Positions 20,381-32,324 of a stretch of 64,000 nt of DNA are shown here, piece by piece (positions within the stretch are counted from its first letter, which is position 1; every line of letters starts with the position of its first letter). The notes under the pieces are model-generated. The model was not told where the DNA came from. It searched no databases and saw only the letters and a program-made list of their open reading frames with translations. This stretch comes from Phialophora verrucosa (Eukaryota > Ascomycota > Eurotiomycetes > Chaetothyriales > Herpotrichiellaceae). Location: positions 682,001 through 746,000 of the forward strand of contig MSED01000015.1 in the NCBI GenBank assembly GCA_002099365.1, read 5' to 3'. A program made the translations under genes and the position numbers.

Positions 20381-22738
20381 CTAAGGACTCCGACTCCTGG
20401 ACAAACTCCTGCTGACAGTATGACTTCCCCTTCCATCTTCGTCGTCCTCGACATTCGGCAACGCCACATTGAACAGCCCCTCCGCCCACTCGGCAAAGGT
20501 GTCGGTATCCCAAACCGCATCCTCGGGGCCCTTGCCCTTGCGCGAGATCGGAGTGGCAGCTGACCCGTTGACCTTGCCGTTCCGGCCCTTCGCACCAGCC
20601 GAGTGCGCCGCGTAGTCGTCGAAAAAGGATTCGTAAATCTGCACGACCTGGTCCTCCACCGCGGCCACCAGCGTCTCCCTCGTGCGATGATCGTCGAGAT
20701 ACTGTTCCAACTTGGCCCGCAGGATGGGGATCTCCTTCTCGACCGCCTTCCGGGTCTTGCTCACCGCTTCGGCCAGGACGGTTTCCCTATCCGCCTTCTT
20801 GCCGCCCACTTTCTCCACCCCGCGAGGTAATTCCTTGCACATCAACCTCGCGAAGCCGGCCGTGAACTCATTGATGACTTGCCTGAGTCGTCCGTCGAGC
20901 TCCTGCTTCGCGTCGAGCATGTTCTCTACCACCTTGGGCAGAAGCCCGCCCGAACCGAGCAATTTCATCCACGCCCCGGGGTTGAACAGGCCGCCGCGCT
21001 CGCGCAGTTCCCAGAACGTCGACGCTACGCCCGAGAAGTCGAAACTGACATCTGGGGTGACGTACTCGATGTCGAAGGCCACAATCTGCGACTTGAGGAG
21101 GAGCAAGTGTTTGAGCAAGAAGAGTTGACCGTCCGCGGGCGACGATTTCGTCGAGATTTGGCTCGACGCGGACACGAGCGACAGGGTCGTTTGATGGACG
21201 ATTTGATGCGCGAGGTCGTCGAATACAGACGAGTTCACTAGCCTGTAGATGCGCGAGAGAAGGCGGATCGAGCGCGAGAGCGTCGGGTAGCTGTGTTTGA
21301 GGGCCGAGCGCCGGGAGGCGGACAACGTCCAGGAGAAGGGGCCGTCGTCGGCGGAGTCTTCGTCAAGGTCGGTGACGGGTGTTTTGGGAAGGGAGGTCAG
21401 CGGGTCGCGAGAGCCACGGCGGCCAGAGAGGGGTGTCTTGGTCGCGGAGACCGGTGGCGCGGATGTCAGGCGCGGATAGTCGAGATCTTCGGGCTTGGGT
21501 TTGAACATCTCAATCTCCTCGCGGAGGATGGCGAGGGCGCGGAAGACGAGGCGGGTCTGTGCGTCTTCGAGAGCTGGCTGGATCAGCGCAGAAAAGTCGA
21601 GCTGGTTCGGGTCTGGAGCGCCGTCTTCCTCTTCGTCGTGCAGGTACCGGGTTTGGAGCAGCGTGACGAGCGAGCACAGCTTCGCGAGCTTGTTCTCGTG
21701 GATGATGCGTGGCCGGAGGTGGTCGTACAGTGGTTCACATAGCGACTCGAGGGAGTCGTAGAGCCCGCGGTAGCCGTGGAACCATTCTGCCCACAGCTCG
21801 AACTCGTCGAGGCATATCCCGCGGATGTAGCTGATGGCCGCTCTGGCAAACTGTACCAGGTCCTTCGAATGCGGCATTTGCGCCGTCTCGGCGAGTCGCT
21901 TGTGCACGATCGGCAGGATCAATCTGCCTCGACAGGCGGCGAAGCTGGCGTGCAACTCGTTCATCAGGCTCTGGTATTCTCCCTCGGTGCCTGGCTCGGC
22001 GTCGGCGGGCGGGTTGGCTCGTTTCTGGATTTCCAGCCCCAGCTCCTTCATCTCAGCTGCTCCGACCCGGAACTTAGCGTACAAAAGGGCAGACATGGTC
22101 GTGTCGTTGAGCTGTTTCGCGGCAATGCGCCCTGCGACCTCCGTCGTGGTCTCCCGTACGCCAGCCATAAAGGTATTGCGCACCAGCGTCAATGCCCGCG
22201 TAAGGAGCAGCTTATACCTCGACCTGTAACTCTCGGCTTCCTTGTGCGCCGGATGCGTCTGCATATAATCGATACACTCGTCCAACGTGACCAGCATGTC
22301 TGAGAAATCCTGGCTCCTGACAAAATTGCCCGCCTGGGGCGCATTGAGCCGGCGAGTAATGCGTTCCAGGGGTTCATAGTACCGCAGGTTGTCGGCGATG
22401 TCTTGCGCGATCAGTTCATTTTTGTACTGTTCTTCGCGGATGGAGGCGGATTGGGCTTGGAAGGATTTTGTCTGCGAGTCGATGGATTTGAATGCGGCGG
22501 AGATCGAGGACAGTTCGGAGAGGGTGGCTGCGGTGGATGCGAGGAGGGTGTCTAGATGCGAGCGGGCGGCATCGAGTTGGTCGAGGTATTGTTGGTATTC
22601 ATCGAGGCTGGCGTCTAGCAGTTCGTCGTCGATCGCCCCGGACAGCTTGAACAAGGCCAATTCAGTGTCGGCTTCCTCGATCTGGGCTAACGTGGCATCT
22701 TTCTCTCCCGTCTCGACTCCCTCTGTGATATCTGCCAT
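20381..22738 (-). CDS. COG3: Conserved oligomeric Golgi complex subunit 3 (Sec34-like)
   Basis: Subunit of the COG tether in retrograde transport within the Golgi. From the ATG at 22738 the uninterrupted frame gives 785 aa, close to the yeast protein length. The Sec34 domain is clear: ASLDEYQQYLDQLDAARSHLDTLL, NLRYYEPLERITRRLNAPQAG, LDECIDYMQTHPAHKEAESYRSRYK, LNDTTMSALLYAKF, ISYIRGICLDEFELW and CEPLYDHLRPRIIHENKL. Heptad-like N-terminal helices fit the COG coiled-coil bundle. The C-terminus ends in an RS-rich tail (VSRSLSRSRSP). The ATG follows directly after TTACAG, so an upstream coding exon with the usual fungal N-terminal extension cannot be excluded, although I could not build one. It shares a 343-nt divergent promoter with the RCC1-repeat gene. 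Confidence 0.92.
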   Translation of the reverse strand: MADITEGVETGEKDATLAQIEEADTELALFKLSGAIDDELLDASLDEYQQYLDQLDAARSHLDTLLASTAATLSELSSISAAFKSIDSQTKSFQAQSASIREEQYKNELIAQDIADNLRYYEPLERITRRLNAPQAGNFVRSQDFSDMLVTLDECIDYMQTHPAHKEAESYRSRYKLLLTRALTLVRNTFMAGVRETTTEVAGRIAAKQLNDTTMSALLYAKFRVGAAEMKELGLEIQKRANPPADAEPGTEGEYQSLMNELHASFAACRGRLILPIVHKRLAETAQMPHSKDLVQFARAAISYIRGICLDEFELWAEWFHGYRGLYDSLESLCEPLYDHLRPRIIHENKLAKLCSLVTLLQTRYLHDEEEDGAPDPNQLDFSALIQPALEDAQTRLVFRALAILREEIEMFKPKPEDLDYPRLTSAPPVSATKTPLSGRRGSRDPLTSLPKTPVTDLDEDSADDGPFSWTLSASRRSALKHSYPTLSRSIRLLSRIYRLVNSSVFDDLAHQIVHQTTLSLVSASSQISTKSSPADGQLFLLKHLLLLKSQIVAFDIEYVTPDVSFDFSGVASTFWELRERGGLFNPGAWMKLLGSGGLLPKVVENMLDAKQELDGRLRQVINEFTAGFARLMCKELPRGVEKVGGKKADRETVLAEAVSKTRKAVEKEIPILRAKLEQYLDDHRTRETLVAAVEDQVVQIYESFFDDYAAHSAGAKGRNGKVNGSAATPISRKGKGPEDAVWDTDTFAEWAEGLFNVALPNVEDDEDGRGSHTVSRSLSRSRSP

Positions 22739-23081
22739 GCTGTAAGCCAGCCAGGTATCGTAGGTGCGAGCTGCCAAGGTGTCGCCTTAGCAGGGCCGCC
22801 ATCCACGCATCAGTGCCAGTCGCTTGTGAGGAACGGTGGGAATGCCAGATTGCATTGAGGGCGAGTACAGACAAGGCTGCCAGTCCGCCAATGAAAAGGC
22901 ATCTGACTGGGCGAGGCTGTCGCTTGCCCTCATGACGTCCTTGATTTCCGAATACGTGCCGCGTCTCTCCACGATCACTTGGATTTCGGCGCTCGTACCC
23001 AGCTGTCATTGCAGAAAAAGGTTCTGAGGAGGATGTGAGAGGGAACGGCTGTCTGGAACAGACCGAAGCAAGCAAGTAACC
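22739..23081. promoter_or_regulatory. Short divergent promoter, COG3/FMP25-like
   Basis: Only 343 nt separate the two start codons. A minus-strand frame with a hydrophobic stretch runs through it but overlaps the COG3 coding start and looks fortuitous. No strong TATA element is seen. Confidence 0.45.
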
Positions 23082-24872
23082 ATGTCAAGGAGCATCTCGA
23101 CCTCAACGCTACGAACTTTGGCACGTTCGCAGCGGGCTTCTCTGGTCCATTCGAAGCCGTGCAGACATTTTTCTAGCACTAGGCATGCCTCGCAGAAAGC
23201 TACGAATCCAGCATCTCTCCCTCCTCGTCGAGGTGCGAAGCGCCCGGGTACCAAGCTTCTCGTAGCAGCGGCAGCCCTCGCTCTGATCTATATCGGTACA
23301 AGGTCACCTGCTCCTGCGCAAGCAGAAGCACCCGCTCAGGATGCCCCAGAACTGTTGATCGAGAAGTCAAAGAAGAAGAAAGGAGCGTCAAAGGAAGAGA
23401 ATAGGGATCTCATCAGCTCACAACATCTACAAGTCAAGAAGAGCTGGGAGAATCCAGGTGTCTACGCTTGGGGATCGAACACTGGTCGAGTCGCCGCTCC
23501 AGAGTCGAACGAGACGTATATCAAGACACCGCGAAGGCTAACCTGGTTCGATGATGTCCTGCTGCGAGATATCAAGCTTGACAGGACTTTTGGGGCCGCA
23601 GTGCTGGAGAACGGAGACCTTGTGCAATGGGGCAACGCATATTCAGAGGACACCCGCCAGCCAACAGTCACCCTGAAAGGCAAGAATTTAACGTCGATTG
23701 CCATTTCCAGAGATCGAATCATCGGCCTCGGCAAAAATGGAACTGTCTACTCTGTCCCAGTCTCAAAAGCGGACCAAGAAAGCGGACGAAAAGAGACCGA
23801 GAGTTCCTGGATCCCGTTCTGGAGCTCGGCCTCCGCAATCAGCTACAGAAAGTTGGAACCCAAAAACTTGGGAACGCGCGAGAAGGTGACCGCCATTAGC
23901 GGCGGTCTGGAACACGTCCTCCTCCTCACATCATCCGGTCGAGTCTTCTCGGCCGCCTCTGGGACAGAAGATTTCCCCAGCCGTGGCCAACTCGGCGTCC
24001 CCGGAGTAACATGGCTCACCCGCCCCGAAGGCCGCTACGACATGTGCCACGAACTTACCACACTCAAGGGCTTCGACATCACCAAAGTCGCTACAGGAGA
24101 TCATCACTCTCTCGTCCTCGACAAGGAAGGCCGGGTCTTCGCGTTCGGAGACAACTCCTCTGGCCAACTCGGCTTCGACTATAACCCCGAAGCACCCTTC
24201 ATTGATGCCCCCTCTCTTTTACCCACAACCCGCCTATACCAAGGGACAAATCAAACCCCCCGTGTCACATCCATCGCCGCCGGCGGTCAAAACAGCTTTT
24301 TCACCGTCGAAGCCACCCGCGTCGCCGGCCCCGACGAAGACCAATCCTCCATACCAAGCTTGGGCAAAATCACCGCAGACACCTGGACATGCGGCACAGG
24401 CATCAAGGGAATGTTGGGAAACGGGAAATGGACACATATCCAAGGAACACCGACAAAGATCCCCGCACTTTCGGGATTGTTCGAATACGATGAGAAAACC
24501 CGTAAAGTAATCCCTATCCGCATGTCCCAGATCTCCGTCGGCAGTACCCACGCCTCCGCCGTTCTAGACAATGTAACATATCTCAACGCGAGTGAGAAGT
24601 CCTCCGAGGACGATACGAATTGGGGGTCCGATGTGCTCTTGTGGGGAGGGAATGAGTTCTACCAGTTGGGTACAGGCAAGAGGAACAACAACGCGACCCC
24701 GGTGTATATCAAGCCGTTGGACATGGCAAGTGAGGTTGAAGCGGGCAGGAGAGAGGAGCACAGACTTCATTTGACGCCGATGAAGGATGTCAATCTCAAG
24801 GGGCGGAGGGTTCGGATGGAGCAGAGGGTCGAGTGTGGGAGGAATGTTACTGCTGTTTATTCAGGAGTCTGA
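23082..24872 (+). CDS. FMP25: Mitochondrial RCC1-repeat protein, Fmp25-like
   Basis: Intronless 596-aa protein. Residues 1-40 (MSRSISTSTLRTLARSQRAS and on) form an Arg/Ser-rich mitochondrial presequence. Residues 58-74 (KLLVAAAALALIYIGT) are a membrane helix, so it is probably an inner-membrane protein with its beta-propeller on one side. RCC1-type blades are visible: VYAWGSNTGRV, GDLVQWGNAYS, ISGGLEHVLLLTSSGRVFSA, VATGDHHSLVLDKEGRVFAFGDNSSGQLG and DVLLWGGNEFYQLGTGKRNN. Yeast Fmp25 is linked to respiratory complex III assembly; transfer of that role is inferred. Lysine-rich KKKK precedes the propeller. Confidence 0.85.
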   Translation: MSRSISTSTLRTLARSQRASLVHSKPCRHFSSTRHASQKATNPASLPPRRGAKRPGTKLLVAAAALALIYIGTRSPAPAQAEAPAQDAPELLIEKSKKKKGASKEENRDLISSQHLQVKKSWENPGVYAWGSNTGRVAAPESNETYIKTPRRLTWFDDVLLRDIKLDRTFGAAVLENGDLVQWGNAYSEDTRQPTVTLKGKNLTSIAISRDRIIGLGKNGTVYSVPVSKADQESGRKETESSWIPFWSSASAISYRKLEPKNLGTREKVTAISGGLEHVLLLTSSGRVFSAASGTEDFPSRGQLGVPGVTWLTRPEGRYDMCHELTTLKGFDITKVATGDHHSLVLDKEGRVFAFGDNSSGQLGFDYNPEAPFIDAPSLLPTTRLYQGTNQTPRVTSIAAGGQNSFFTVEATRVAGPDEDQSSIPSLGKITADTWTCGTGIKGMLGNGKWTHIQGTPTKIPALSGLFEYDEKTRKVIPIRMSQISVGSTHASAVLDNVTYLNASEKSSEDDTNWGSDVLLWGGNEFYQLGTGKRNNNATPVYIKPLDMASEVEAGRREEHRLHLTPMKDVNLKGRRVRMEQRVECGRNVTAVYSGV

Positions 24873-25284
24873 AGCATGCGTCGAGAGGGAAACGAGCAGA
24901 TACAGAACCTGGGTAAGAAACAAATCATCTCAGCCATTCGTCTGCCCATGTGTATGTCTATTTCGGTACCGCCATCCAGGCCGGGGTACTTGTCTCCAAC
25001 CCCACCGTAGACACCACCAATGCTGGTACAGGTCGTATCATGTCCTTGCAGGAAAAGCTATGCTATGCTCGCTGTCATCAACTCCTGTCCTGCCCTGCTC
25101 TCGACCTGTATGCTGTGCATGCCTGGTCGTATCACCGCTATTCTGGAACCAGCCGATCGGTGCCGGGTACGCCTAACGCCTTGCTGTCTGTTCAAAACCG
25201 TTCTGTTAAAAGCTAGACCTGGCCGACGTAAATCAGTCCACTCCCTGCCAGCGCCGTGGGACAATCGCAAGTGTCGCTCCGGCT
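24873..25284. other. Convergent intergenic region
   Basis: Between the FMP25-like and ASF1 3' ends. No gene or structure recognised. Confidence 0.5.
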
Positions 25285-26343
25285 CTAATGGACCATGACC
25301 TCCGGCTTCGACTCCGCGCCCTTCTGCTCACCGTTCGCCTCAGCAGTTGCAGCGGCAGTGCCGGTAGAAGCAGCAGGCTTGTCGTCGCCGTCCGCCATTT
25401 CAGTGTCCTCTCCGTCGGCACCTTCTTCGTCTTCGCCTTCCTCATCATCGTCATCTTCGTCACTGCTTTCTTGCTCGAGATCCTCGCTACCAGCCTCGCT
25501 GACTTCGTCCTCGTCCTTGACTTTGTTGCCCTCTGTCATTTCTTTGTCTTCAGCGTCGTCGGTGCCCTTGACCATCTTGGCTTCAGTATCTTCGAGTTCC
25601 TTCTCGAGTGCGGCTTGCAACTCTGCTTCTTCCGCCCCGTAGGCTGCGCCATCGTCGTCAAGGGTGTCGGCTTCGGGTTGGTCGGGAGGATATTCGGCCG
25701 GTGCTGATTCCTCGGAGTCCCTATCAATTCAGTTTGGACCACGTTAGCCATTGTGCATTGTGTCGGTCAGCCGAGATCGGCAGTCAACATACCACTTGAT
25801 GGCGAATCTGGTAACCCGGGGCTTCTCAGCGAGCACGTTGCGGCGGATCTTCTCAATGACGGGTTTGGCAGGCGGGTCGGCATTCAAAATTTCGTCGTCG
25901 TACTCATTGTTGACGTAGTATCCAACGCGGACGAACTCTCTTCCATCGTACGAGCAGGTCAGAAGAATGACGGTCACGCCAAGGATCTCAGACGAAGGCA
26001 GGCGCTGAGTGTTGGGAGGATCGGCTTCGAATATAAATTTGTTGACACCGATGGGAATAGGACCGACGAGCAGTGAGTCGAGTTCTTGGTCATGTTCTGC
26101 AGATGTGGCGGAGCCGACGTAGGTGAGTTTCCATTCTAGATCTGCGTGTTTGGGCAGTCAGTCAATCTGCAGTAGATGAGGGAAGTCGGCGCGCGTTTGC
26201 ATTTGTGTACTTTGCAACTGCAAAACAACCTTACCTTCGCGCAATTGCTCCAGGCATTCGAACGTGATCTCAAACTCGTATGGCGCGTTGAACGGCGCAG
26301 GGTTATTGAGCACCTTGACACCGAGGAGAGAGACCACCGACAT
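25285..26343 (-). CDS. ASF1: Histone H3-H4 chaperone Asf1
   Basis: Nuclear chaperone that binds the H3-H4 dimer and hands it to deposition factors. Exons 26343-26235, 26141-25793 and 25720-25285 sum to 297 aa; introns are 93 and 72 nt. The immunoglobulin-like core is textbook: MSVVSLLGVKVLNNPAPFNA, YEFEITFECLEQLREDLEWK, YVGSATSAEHDQELDSLLVG, GVNKFIFEADPP, SEILGVTVILLTCSYDGREF, VRVGYYVNNEY, and KPVIEKIRRNVLAEKPRVTRFAIKWD. The remainder is a long acidic tail with runs of Asp and Glu (about residues 210-275), as in fungal Asf1. It diverges from RNA14. Confidence 0.97.
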
Positions 26344-27554
26344 GGCTGCGGCGCGTGACCGTGTCTGTAGGCCGTCTACAACAGCTGGAAATGTGGCAAT
26401 AAAGGTGTGTGTCGCCGATGCGTTCCGTAACAGACGAGGTCGCGATGAGGAGTCTGGTGGTCTGCGAAGTGGGATGAAGGAATATCTACGGCGCGAAAAG
26501 TCGCGTCTTAATGACTACCCAATTTGACTATCCCTGTCGCTGCTTTTACCTACTGCACCACACTCTTTGGCACCCACTTTAAGGGGCTTTGTGCACAGAG
26601 AAAAGAGGAGGTATTTCCCGGCTGTCCACGTTTGTTACATGGAAGAATTTGCACCATGTTGACACTGTCCACGCCGGCCAGATCTTCATCCAAGGCCTCA
26701 AGTCCTGCAGTGTAACAAACATATATAATGTAGAGTAAGTTGTTCCTCCCTCTGGATCTGCACTCTAGAGTCAATGAAGTCTCTTCGGCACCGCCGCGGG
26801 GATGAAGAGAGCTTGTAATTCCTGTATTGTGGAAAGAGAGCATAAAGATTCCTTAGATGCTCCATCATTTGGCTCGCATGATTGAACCTTGGATGCCGTA
26901 CCTTTTCCCAGTCTAAGCCTCCCCCTTGACAGTGCCGTCTAAAAGACATCTTCCCACGAAGATACAACAGTGTGTCACAGTCTCTGAGCACGCAGTAGAG
27001 GTAGACGCTCATAATATCGTTGGGGAAGTGCTTCCCTTGGGCGCTCACTGACGCGTCATGTCGAGGTCTCTGTGAATTTTTCAAACGCTGAGACTTAGGA
27101 TTCCTCGTGTCTCTCTCCGAGTCTGTGAAGAGGCATTGAGGGCATTCTGGGGATGCCAAAGGGTGGAGAAAGGAATGAAGAGACGGAAATGGGGGGAAGT
27201 TTTTCCGAGGTTCACTCGATCTTCGCGATGACTGAACCTCGAACAATGAATTCATTCGACTTTCATCTGCACGCGAGCAATTTCACCATTGCCCCTCTCG
27301 CGTAGCCATCAAACACACTCCGGCATTTTCTGCTCTCCTCACGATATGTCGCTTTCCTCTTCTTAGACCTTACAAATTTCTAGACTATGACAATCGTTCT
27401 CGCGACGAGAAACCACAGGTTCCGTCGCAGCATCAACACCGGTCTGTCCGCATCAACAGGGATCAGGAAAGCCATCAATGCTGACACTATCAGGGTCCTT
27501 TCTCTCTTCTCTATCCTCGACTTTGCCAGGGCGGACAGGCTAGCCGTCGCCATT
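26344..27554. promoter_or_regulatory. Divergent ASF1/RNA14 upstream region
   Basis: About 1.2 kb. A 185-codon minus frame (26698-27255) has no domain or splice support and is not called. The last 168 nt are open in frame with RNA14. Confidence 0.45.
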
Positions 27555-30500
27555 ATGGCTTCTCCAGATCGGGAGGTGCTTTCACCATCCGAAGGCGCTC
27601 CGCAGTTATCATATTTCAACAACGGAAGTGCCGCTGGCAACGATCAGTCTAGCGCAGCGTTCTCGCAGCCATTTCCGACCTCGGAGCAGAGTTCGGTCGA
27701 TAATCAACAGGATCCCACGCTATCGCCAATACAGTCCAATCTTTATCCTCTACCTGCTTCCCAACCAGCCATGACCCAGTCCGTGCCTGCGCAACCCAAG
27801 CCTCGCATAGTCGGCGGGTTTGAAGTTGATGATGACCCTGAGGATGAGGAAGGCACGCAAGACGAGAAGGATGAAGCTGATGTCTATGATCCCTCTGTGG
27901 GCATGGACTTCGATGCCCCAACACCTGCTGATGACTCTGCAAACCAAATCTCCACCTCGCTTGATAGAAGTTCCCAGTCACCAGAAAAAGAAAATGGAAT
28001 CACTCCTGCTCCTGTCCAGGCCACTGGTAGTCCTACTGACGCTGACCTTTCTTCTTCCACTCCTGCCCCAGGTGCCAGTATTGACCTGCATGCTCCGCGC
28101 GCAGCAACTGCGACACCTTCTCACACTGTCCCTGATCTTCCAGCTCAGACTTCTCCACCTCGTCCTCATGTGAACGGCGTTGTTGCTCCAGGCTTGCCCA
28201 AGTCTCGACTTGCTCATGATGTGGTTGGAATTCTGGAAGATCGCATCAAAGATGACCCTCGTGGTGATATTGATGCCTATCTTGAACTAATCGACGAATT
28301 CAAGAATCGGAACAAACCAGAAGACGCCCGTCGAGTGTACGAAGACTACCTGAAAGTCTTTCCCTTTGCTGTACGTGCCGACCTGCCTGCGTGTTGCGGA
28401 ATCATAGCTGACAGATAGCAGGCTGATCAATGGTGCGCCTATGTCAAGTTTGAAGAGGAGCACGATCGCATGCGCCCCATGGAGACCCTCTTCAATCGAT
28501 CCCTCCTGGAAGTGCTTGACGTTCCTCTGTGGTCATTATACATCAACTACATCCGCCGACGGAATAGCATGCAAACGGGCGATGTTGCCAGATCCTATGG
28601 CATCATCAACGAATCCTTTTCTTTTGCTCTGAAGACCATCGGTATGGACAAAGAGTCGGGCCCATTATGGCAGGACTATATCAACTTCCTGAAGACCGGG
28701 CCAGGGACCGTTGGAGGTACTGGTTGGCAAGACGGAGCAAAGGTTGATACTCTCCGTGCGGCCTATCAAAAAGCAATTGCTGTTCCCACGGCAGCGACAA
28801 CAGCTCTGTGGAAAGAGTATGATGCATTTGAGACAGGGCTGAGTAAGGTCAACGTATGCATACTCGTCCGTCATGCTTTTGGAGCTGCGCTAACATCTCC
28901 ACAGGGCCGAAAATATCTCCAAGAGAAATCCCCTGTCTACATGACTGCGAGAACTGCATACACCCAACTGCAGAACTTGACGAGAGACCTCAAGCGAACC
29001 TCGAAACCACGCCTGCCGCCAGCAGCTGGCTTTGAAGGTCACGCAGAGTATATGCAGCAAGTTGGTCTCTGGAAGCAGTGGATTGAATGGGAGAAGGAAG
29101 ACAATCTCGTTCTCAAGGATGAAGATCTTGCTCTGTACCGGAGTCGCATTCTCTTCACATATAAGCAGGCTCTCATGGCACTACAGTTCTGGCCAGAAAT
29201 GTGGTACGACGCGGTTGACTTCTGTTTGAGCAACGGCCTTGAAAATGACGGGATGAAGCTTCTCAATCATGGCATTGCGGCAAACCCTGAATCGCCTCTT
29301 CTAGCGTTCAACCTTGCAGACCGTATTGAGGCGTCGACCCAAAATGATGAAACCGCTGACCCTGGCGCCAAAGAACGAATGAAAAAGATTCGCGAACCGT
29401 ACGACAGATTACTCGATGCGCTCTACGAGTTGATCAAAAAGGTATCCGCACGTGAAAAGCAGGATGTGCAGAAGGTAGAGCTTGCCGCCGCTAGCAACGA
29501 AGAAGGAGATGGTGACCAAGACGACGATATCAACGCCGCAAATGTCGCAGCTAAGAAAGCCGCCCTCGACAATCAGATCGCGGTGATCAAGAAGGGGGCT
29601 CAGGCGCAAACGGACGTCCTCAGCCGGATGGTCTCACATGCATGGCTTGCATTGATGCGTTCGACGCGACGAGTCCAAGGCAAAGGACCACCGGGAGAAA
29701 AGGGCCCGCAAGGGTTTCGGCTTATCTTCACCGAAGCACGCAAACGGGGTAAACTCACAAGCGACTTCTACGTGGAATCGGCACGCATCGAGTGGCAATG
29801 TTACCGAGATCCTGCGGGCACAAAGATCCTGGAGCGTGGCATGAAGCTGTTTCCTGAGGATGACTACTTGCCGCTTCAGTATATTCAACATCTCTTTGAT
29901 ATCCAAGATGTCACAAACGCACGAGCAGTCTTCGAGACCACTGTCAAACGACTCCTTGCTCACGAAGATCGTGAACAGACTGCGAAGGCCAAACCGCTCT
30001 TTGCGTTCATGCACAGTTATGAATCCAAGTACGGGGAATTGGCCCAGGTTCAGGCTCTCGAAGAGAGGATGAAGAAACATTTCCCAGAAGACCCGGCGCT
30101 CAAACTCTTCTCCAGTCGGTACAGCACTCCGTTGTTCGACACCATGCATATCCATCCCATCATTTCACCCCAGCAGACCCGCCCCCTGCAGTCTCTCGTA
30201 CTTCCTTCTGTGGAAACGTCGATGGAAGCGGTGAACTCTCCCATCCAGAAAGTCATTGATGCCATCACAACACATTCTCCTAAACGACCATTCCCGGACG
30301 ATCTGGAAGATGGCGGTGGGCCACGCAAACTCGCGCGTGGCGAGTCCCCCCTGAAAGGAGCAGCCGGCCGCCGCATGAATCAGCAACAGCAGCAGCGCCA
30401 GGCGAACGCGCCCGCTGCGCTGCCTTCATTCCCTCCAGTTCCTCAACCCCTACCCCCGGGGATTGCCTATATGCTGAGCATACTGCCGAAAGCCTCGACC

Positions 30501-30771
30501 TATGTCGAAACTCGATTTGACGCGGTCAAGATGATGGAGTTGATACGCGACATCAAATTGCCAGCGCCGTCCGCAATTTCGAGCCAAGCCCTCCAACCGC
30601 CGCCTTCACAACCCCAGCCTGGCTGGCCCCCGTATCCACCGATGCCGCCGCAGAGCTTCCCGCCGCCGCCAAATGTGACACAAGGCCAATACGGAGCGAG
30701 TAAGTGCCTTCAAGACTCACCGTGGGCGAGCAGTTACTGACTTGATACCAGCACCCTTCCGATACGCGTAG
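27555..30771 (+). CDS. RNA14: mRNA 3'-end processing protein Rna14 (CstF77 homologue)
   Basis: HAT-repeat scaffold of cleavage factor IA, needed for pre-mRNA cleavage and polyadenylation. Exons 27555-28370, 28422-28853, 28905-30699 and 30752-30771 give 1020 aa. The first two introns are both 51 nt (GTACGT...GATAGCAG, GTATGC...CCACAG), and the last exon adds only TPFRYA. Residues 1-200 are low complexity. HAT repeats and the Suf domain follow: DPRGDIDAYLELIDEFKN, ARRVYEDYLKVFPFADQWCAYVKFEE, LFNRSLLEVLDVPLWSLYINYIRR, KLLNHGIAANPESPLL and RGMKLFPEDDYLPLQYIQHL. A proline-rich C-terminus has a monkeytail-like YMLSILPKASTYVETRFDAVKMMELI. The frame is open back to an ATG at 27387 (56 more residues); I prefer 27555 (MASPDREV). 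Confidence 0.94.
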
Positions 30772-32324
30772 CGTGGTGTGAAATCTAGCCTTAGCGAGTC
30801 TAAAAGCATGTCCCTGGCGTTGGGAGGCACTGGGAGGAGGCGTGATGCTCGATATTATGGGTGGCGGCTGTTCAGTCTTCGGTCTTCATCCAAACAGGGG
30901 TGGAGGGCATTTCGTCTTCATGACATAAGGTGTTCTCAAGGATGGCCAGTTGGGGAATCATCGTGCACGAACATGATTGAGGGGTCTCCCAGGATCTTCA
31001 GGCTGTCAGGAGCTCTGTCAGTCCTCACTCAGATCGACCCCTTTGCTACTCGTATTGATCTTCGCTTCACTCTTCTGTCACGTCGCCCTCTGGTGTTTGA
31101 CCTTTCTTGACCAGTTCAGGTATCCACGACTTACTTCTCAGCACGTTGTGACCTCCCTGTACGCTGTCGAGGTGTAGTAGTGTAGTTCCACAAAGCCCAC
31201 AAGCCCTCTCTTCTCAGCGTGCGATTTCTTCTCGAGCTACGGTTCCCATGAGGTAGTGTGTCTGTACTGCTTGTAGATAGGGAGGAATCTTCGGGTGCCC
31301 GGACTGGTACGAAGGGGTCTGCTGTGTCTCTTCTTGAGGACGACCCATCCTGCTCGAGGTCCGCCTTCATTGCCTGGCCCTGCAGGTTGCTGGTGATTCG
31401 CTGCCTCTGGTGACTAGTATTTATCCAGCTTAGTCCGACAATTCCCCGCTGGTTTGTCTCGTAAATGAAATCAACGTTCTTCTCAGCCTGACTTCAACCT
31501 CACCGCCAGTGCTCAATCGAGCCTGACACAATAGCCAACAGCACGTGCATCACGACGAAGACGACGCCTGACAGTGAATTTGGCGTCAACGACATCATCG
31601 TTGTCGTCACTGTCACCGACGCTGGTTGCCAAGGCTTCGACCATGCGCGCCGCCGACGCTCGCCTACAAATATCTCCTTCCTTTCCGACGTTTTGACCAT
31701 CTTCTCTCTCCATCATTCTTCATCATCTCCTTTCTCTTGGTTGATCTAGCATCAATCACTCCTTCTTGAACCTGATCAGTTCAAACACTTCCTTGCTCTT
31801 CAAGAAACGCCGCTGTGGCAACTCTGCGATCCAGTCTTCCATGAGACGGCTTCAGCTCCGCCAACCTCAACTTCCAGCCTGACTGGAACCAAGCGACATC
31901 TCAATCTTCAAAGTAAGCAATCAGAAGCCCTTTGTGTCTCCTCAGCACCTGCCCAACGTGCCTTCTTTTGAGCCTGGAACTTGCTTCCAAAGTCTCAATC
32001 GATCCTGCCCTTACACTGTGTACACGTCCCGCCTGCCTTTCTCTCCTGTTTCACTTCACAACAAAGACTTCTCTGAATCTTTCCTCCAACACACGTGTGA
32101 TCGGAGATATCTGATCATTTTGTCTCCTTCATCTTCCTCACTGCCTTCCCATCATCTCATCTCTTCATCATCTTATCACCTCACATCTTCCACTGCTTTC
32201 GTCATCAAGCTTCATCTCAGCTTGATTCTTCAATCGAGCGCCAACCACTCAAGTTGGATCCTTCCCCTTCTTCTCAAGATCTCAGACTAATTCCGCTGTT
32301 CATAGACTCAATCGCCTCGTCAAG
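30772..32324. promoter_or_regulatory. Argonaute upstream region with pyrimidine-rich leader
   Basis: No gene is supported. From about 31,700 to 32,320 the plus strand is strikingly rich in C and T (TCATCTCATCTCTTCATCAT and similar near 32,150), the pattern of a fungal promoter and long 5' leader. This suggests strong expression with transcription starting several hundred nucleotides before the ATG. Confidence 0.5.

Noticed and set aside
22662..23075. Minus frame with a hydrophobic stretch upstream of COG3
   Set aside because: Overlaps the COG3 start in another frame and the promoter of the divergent gene; hydrophobic segment looks fortuitous.
26698..27255. 185-codon minus-strand frame between ASF1 and RNA14
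   Set aside because: No domain, signal peptide or repeat, odd composition, and it fills the divergent promoter of two well-supported genes.
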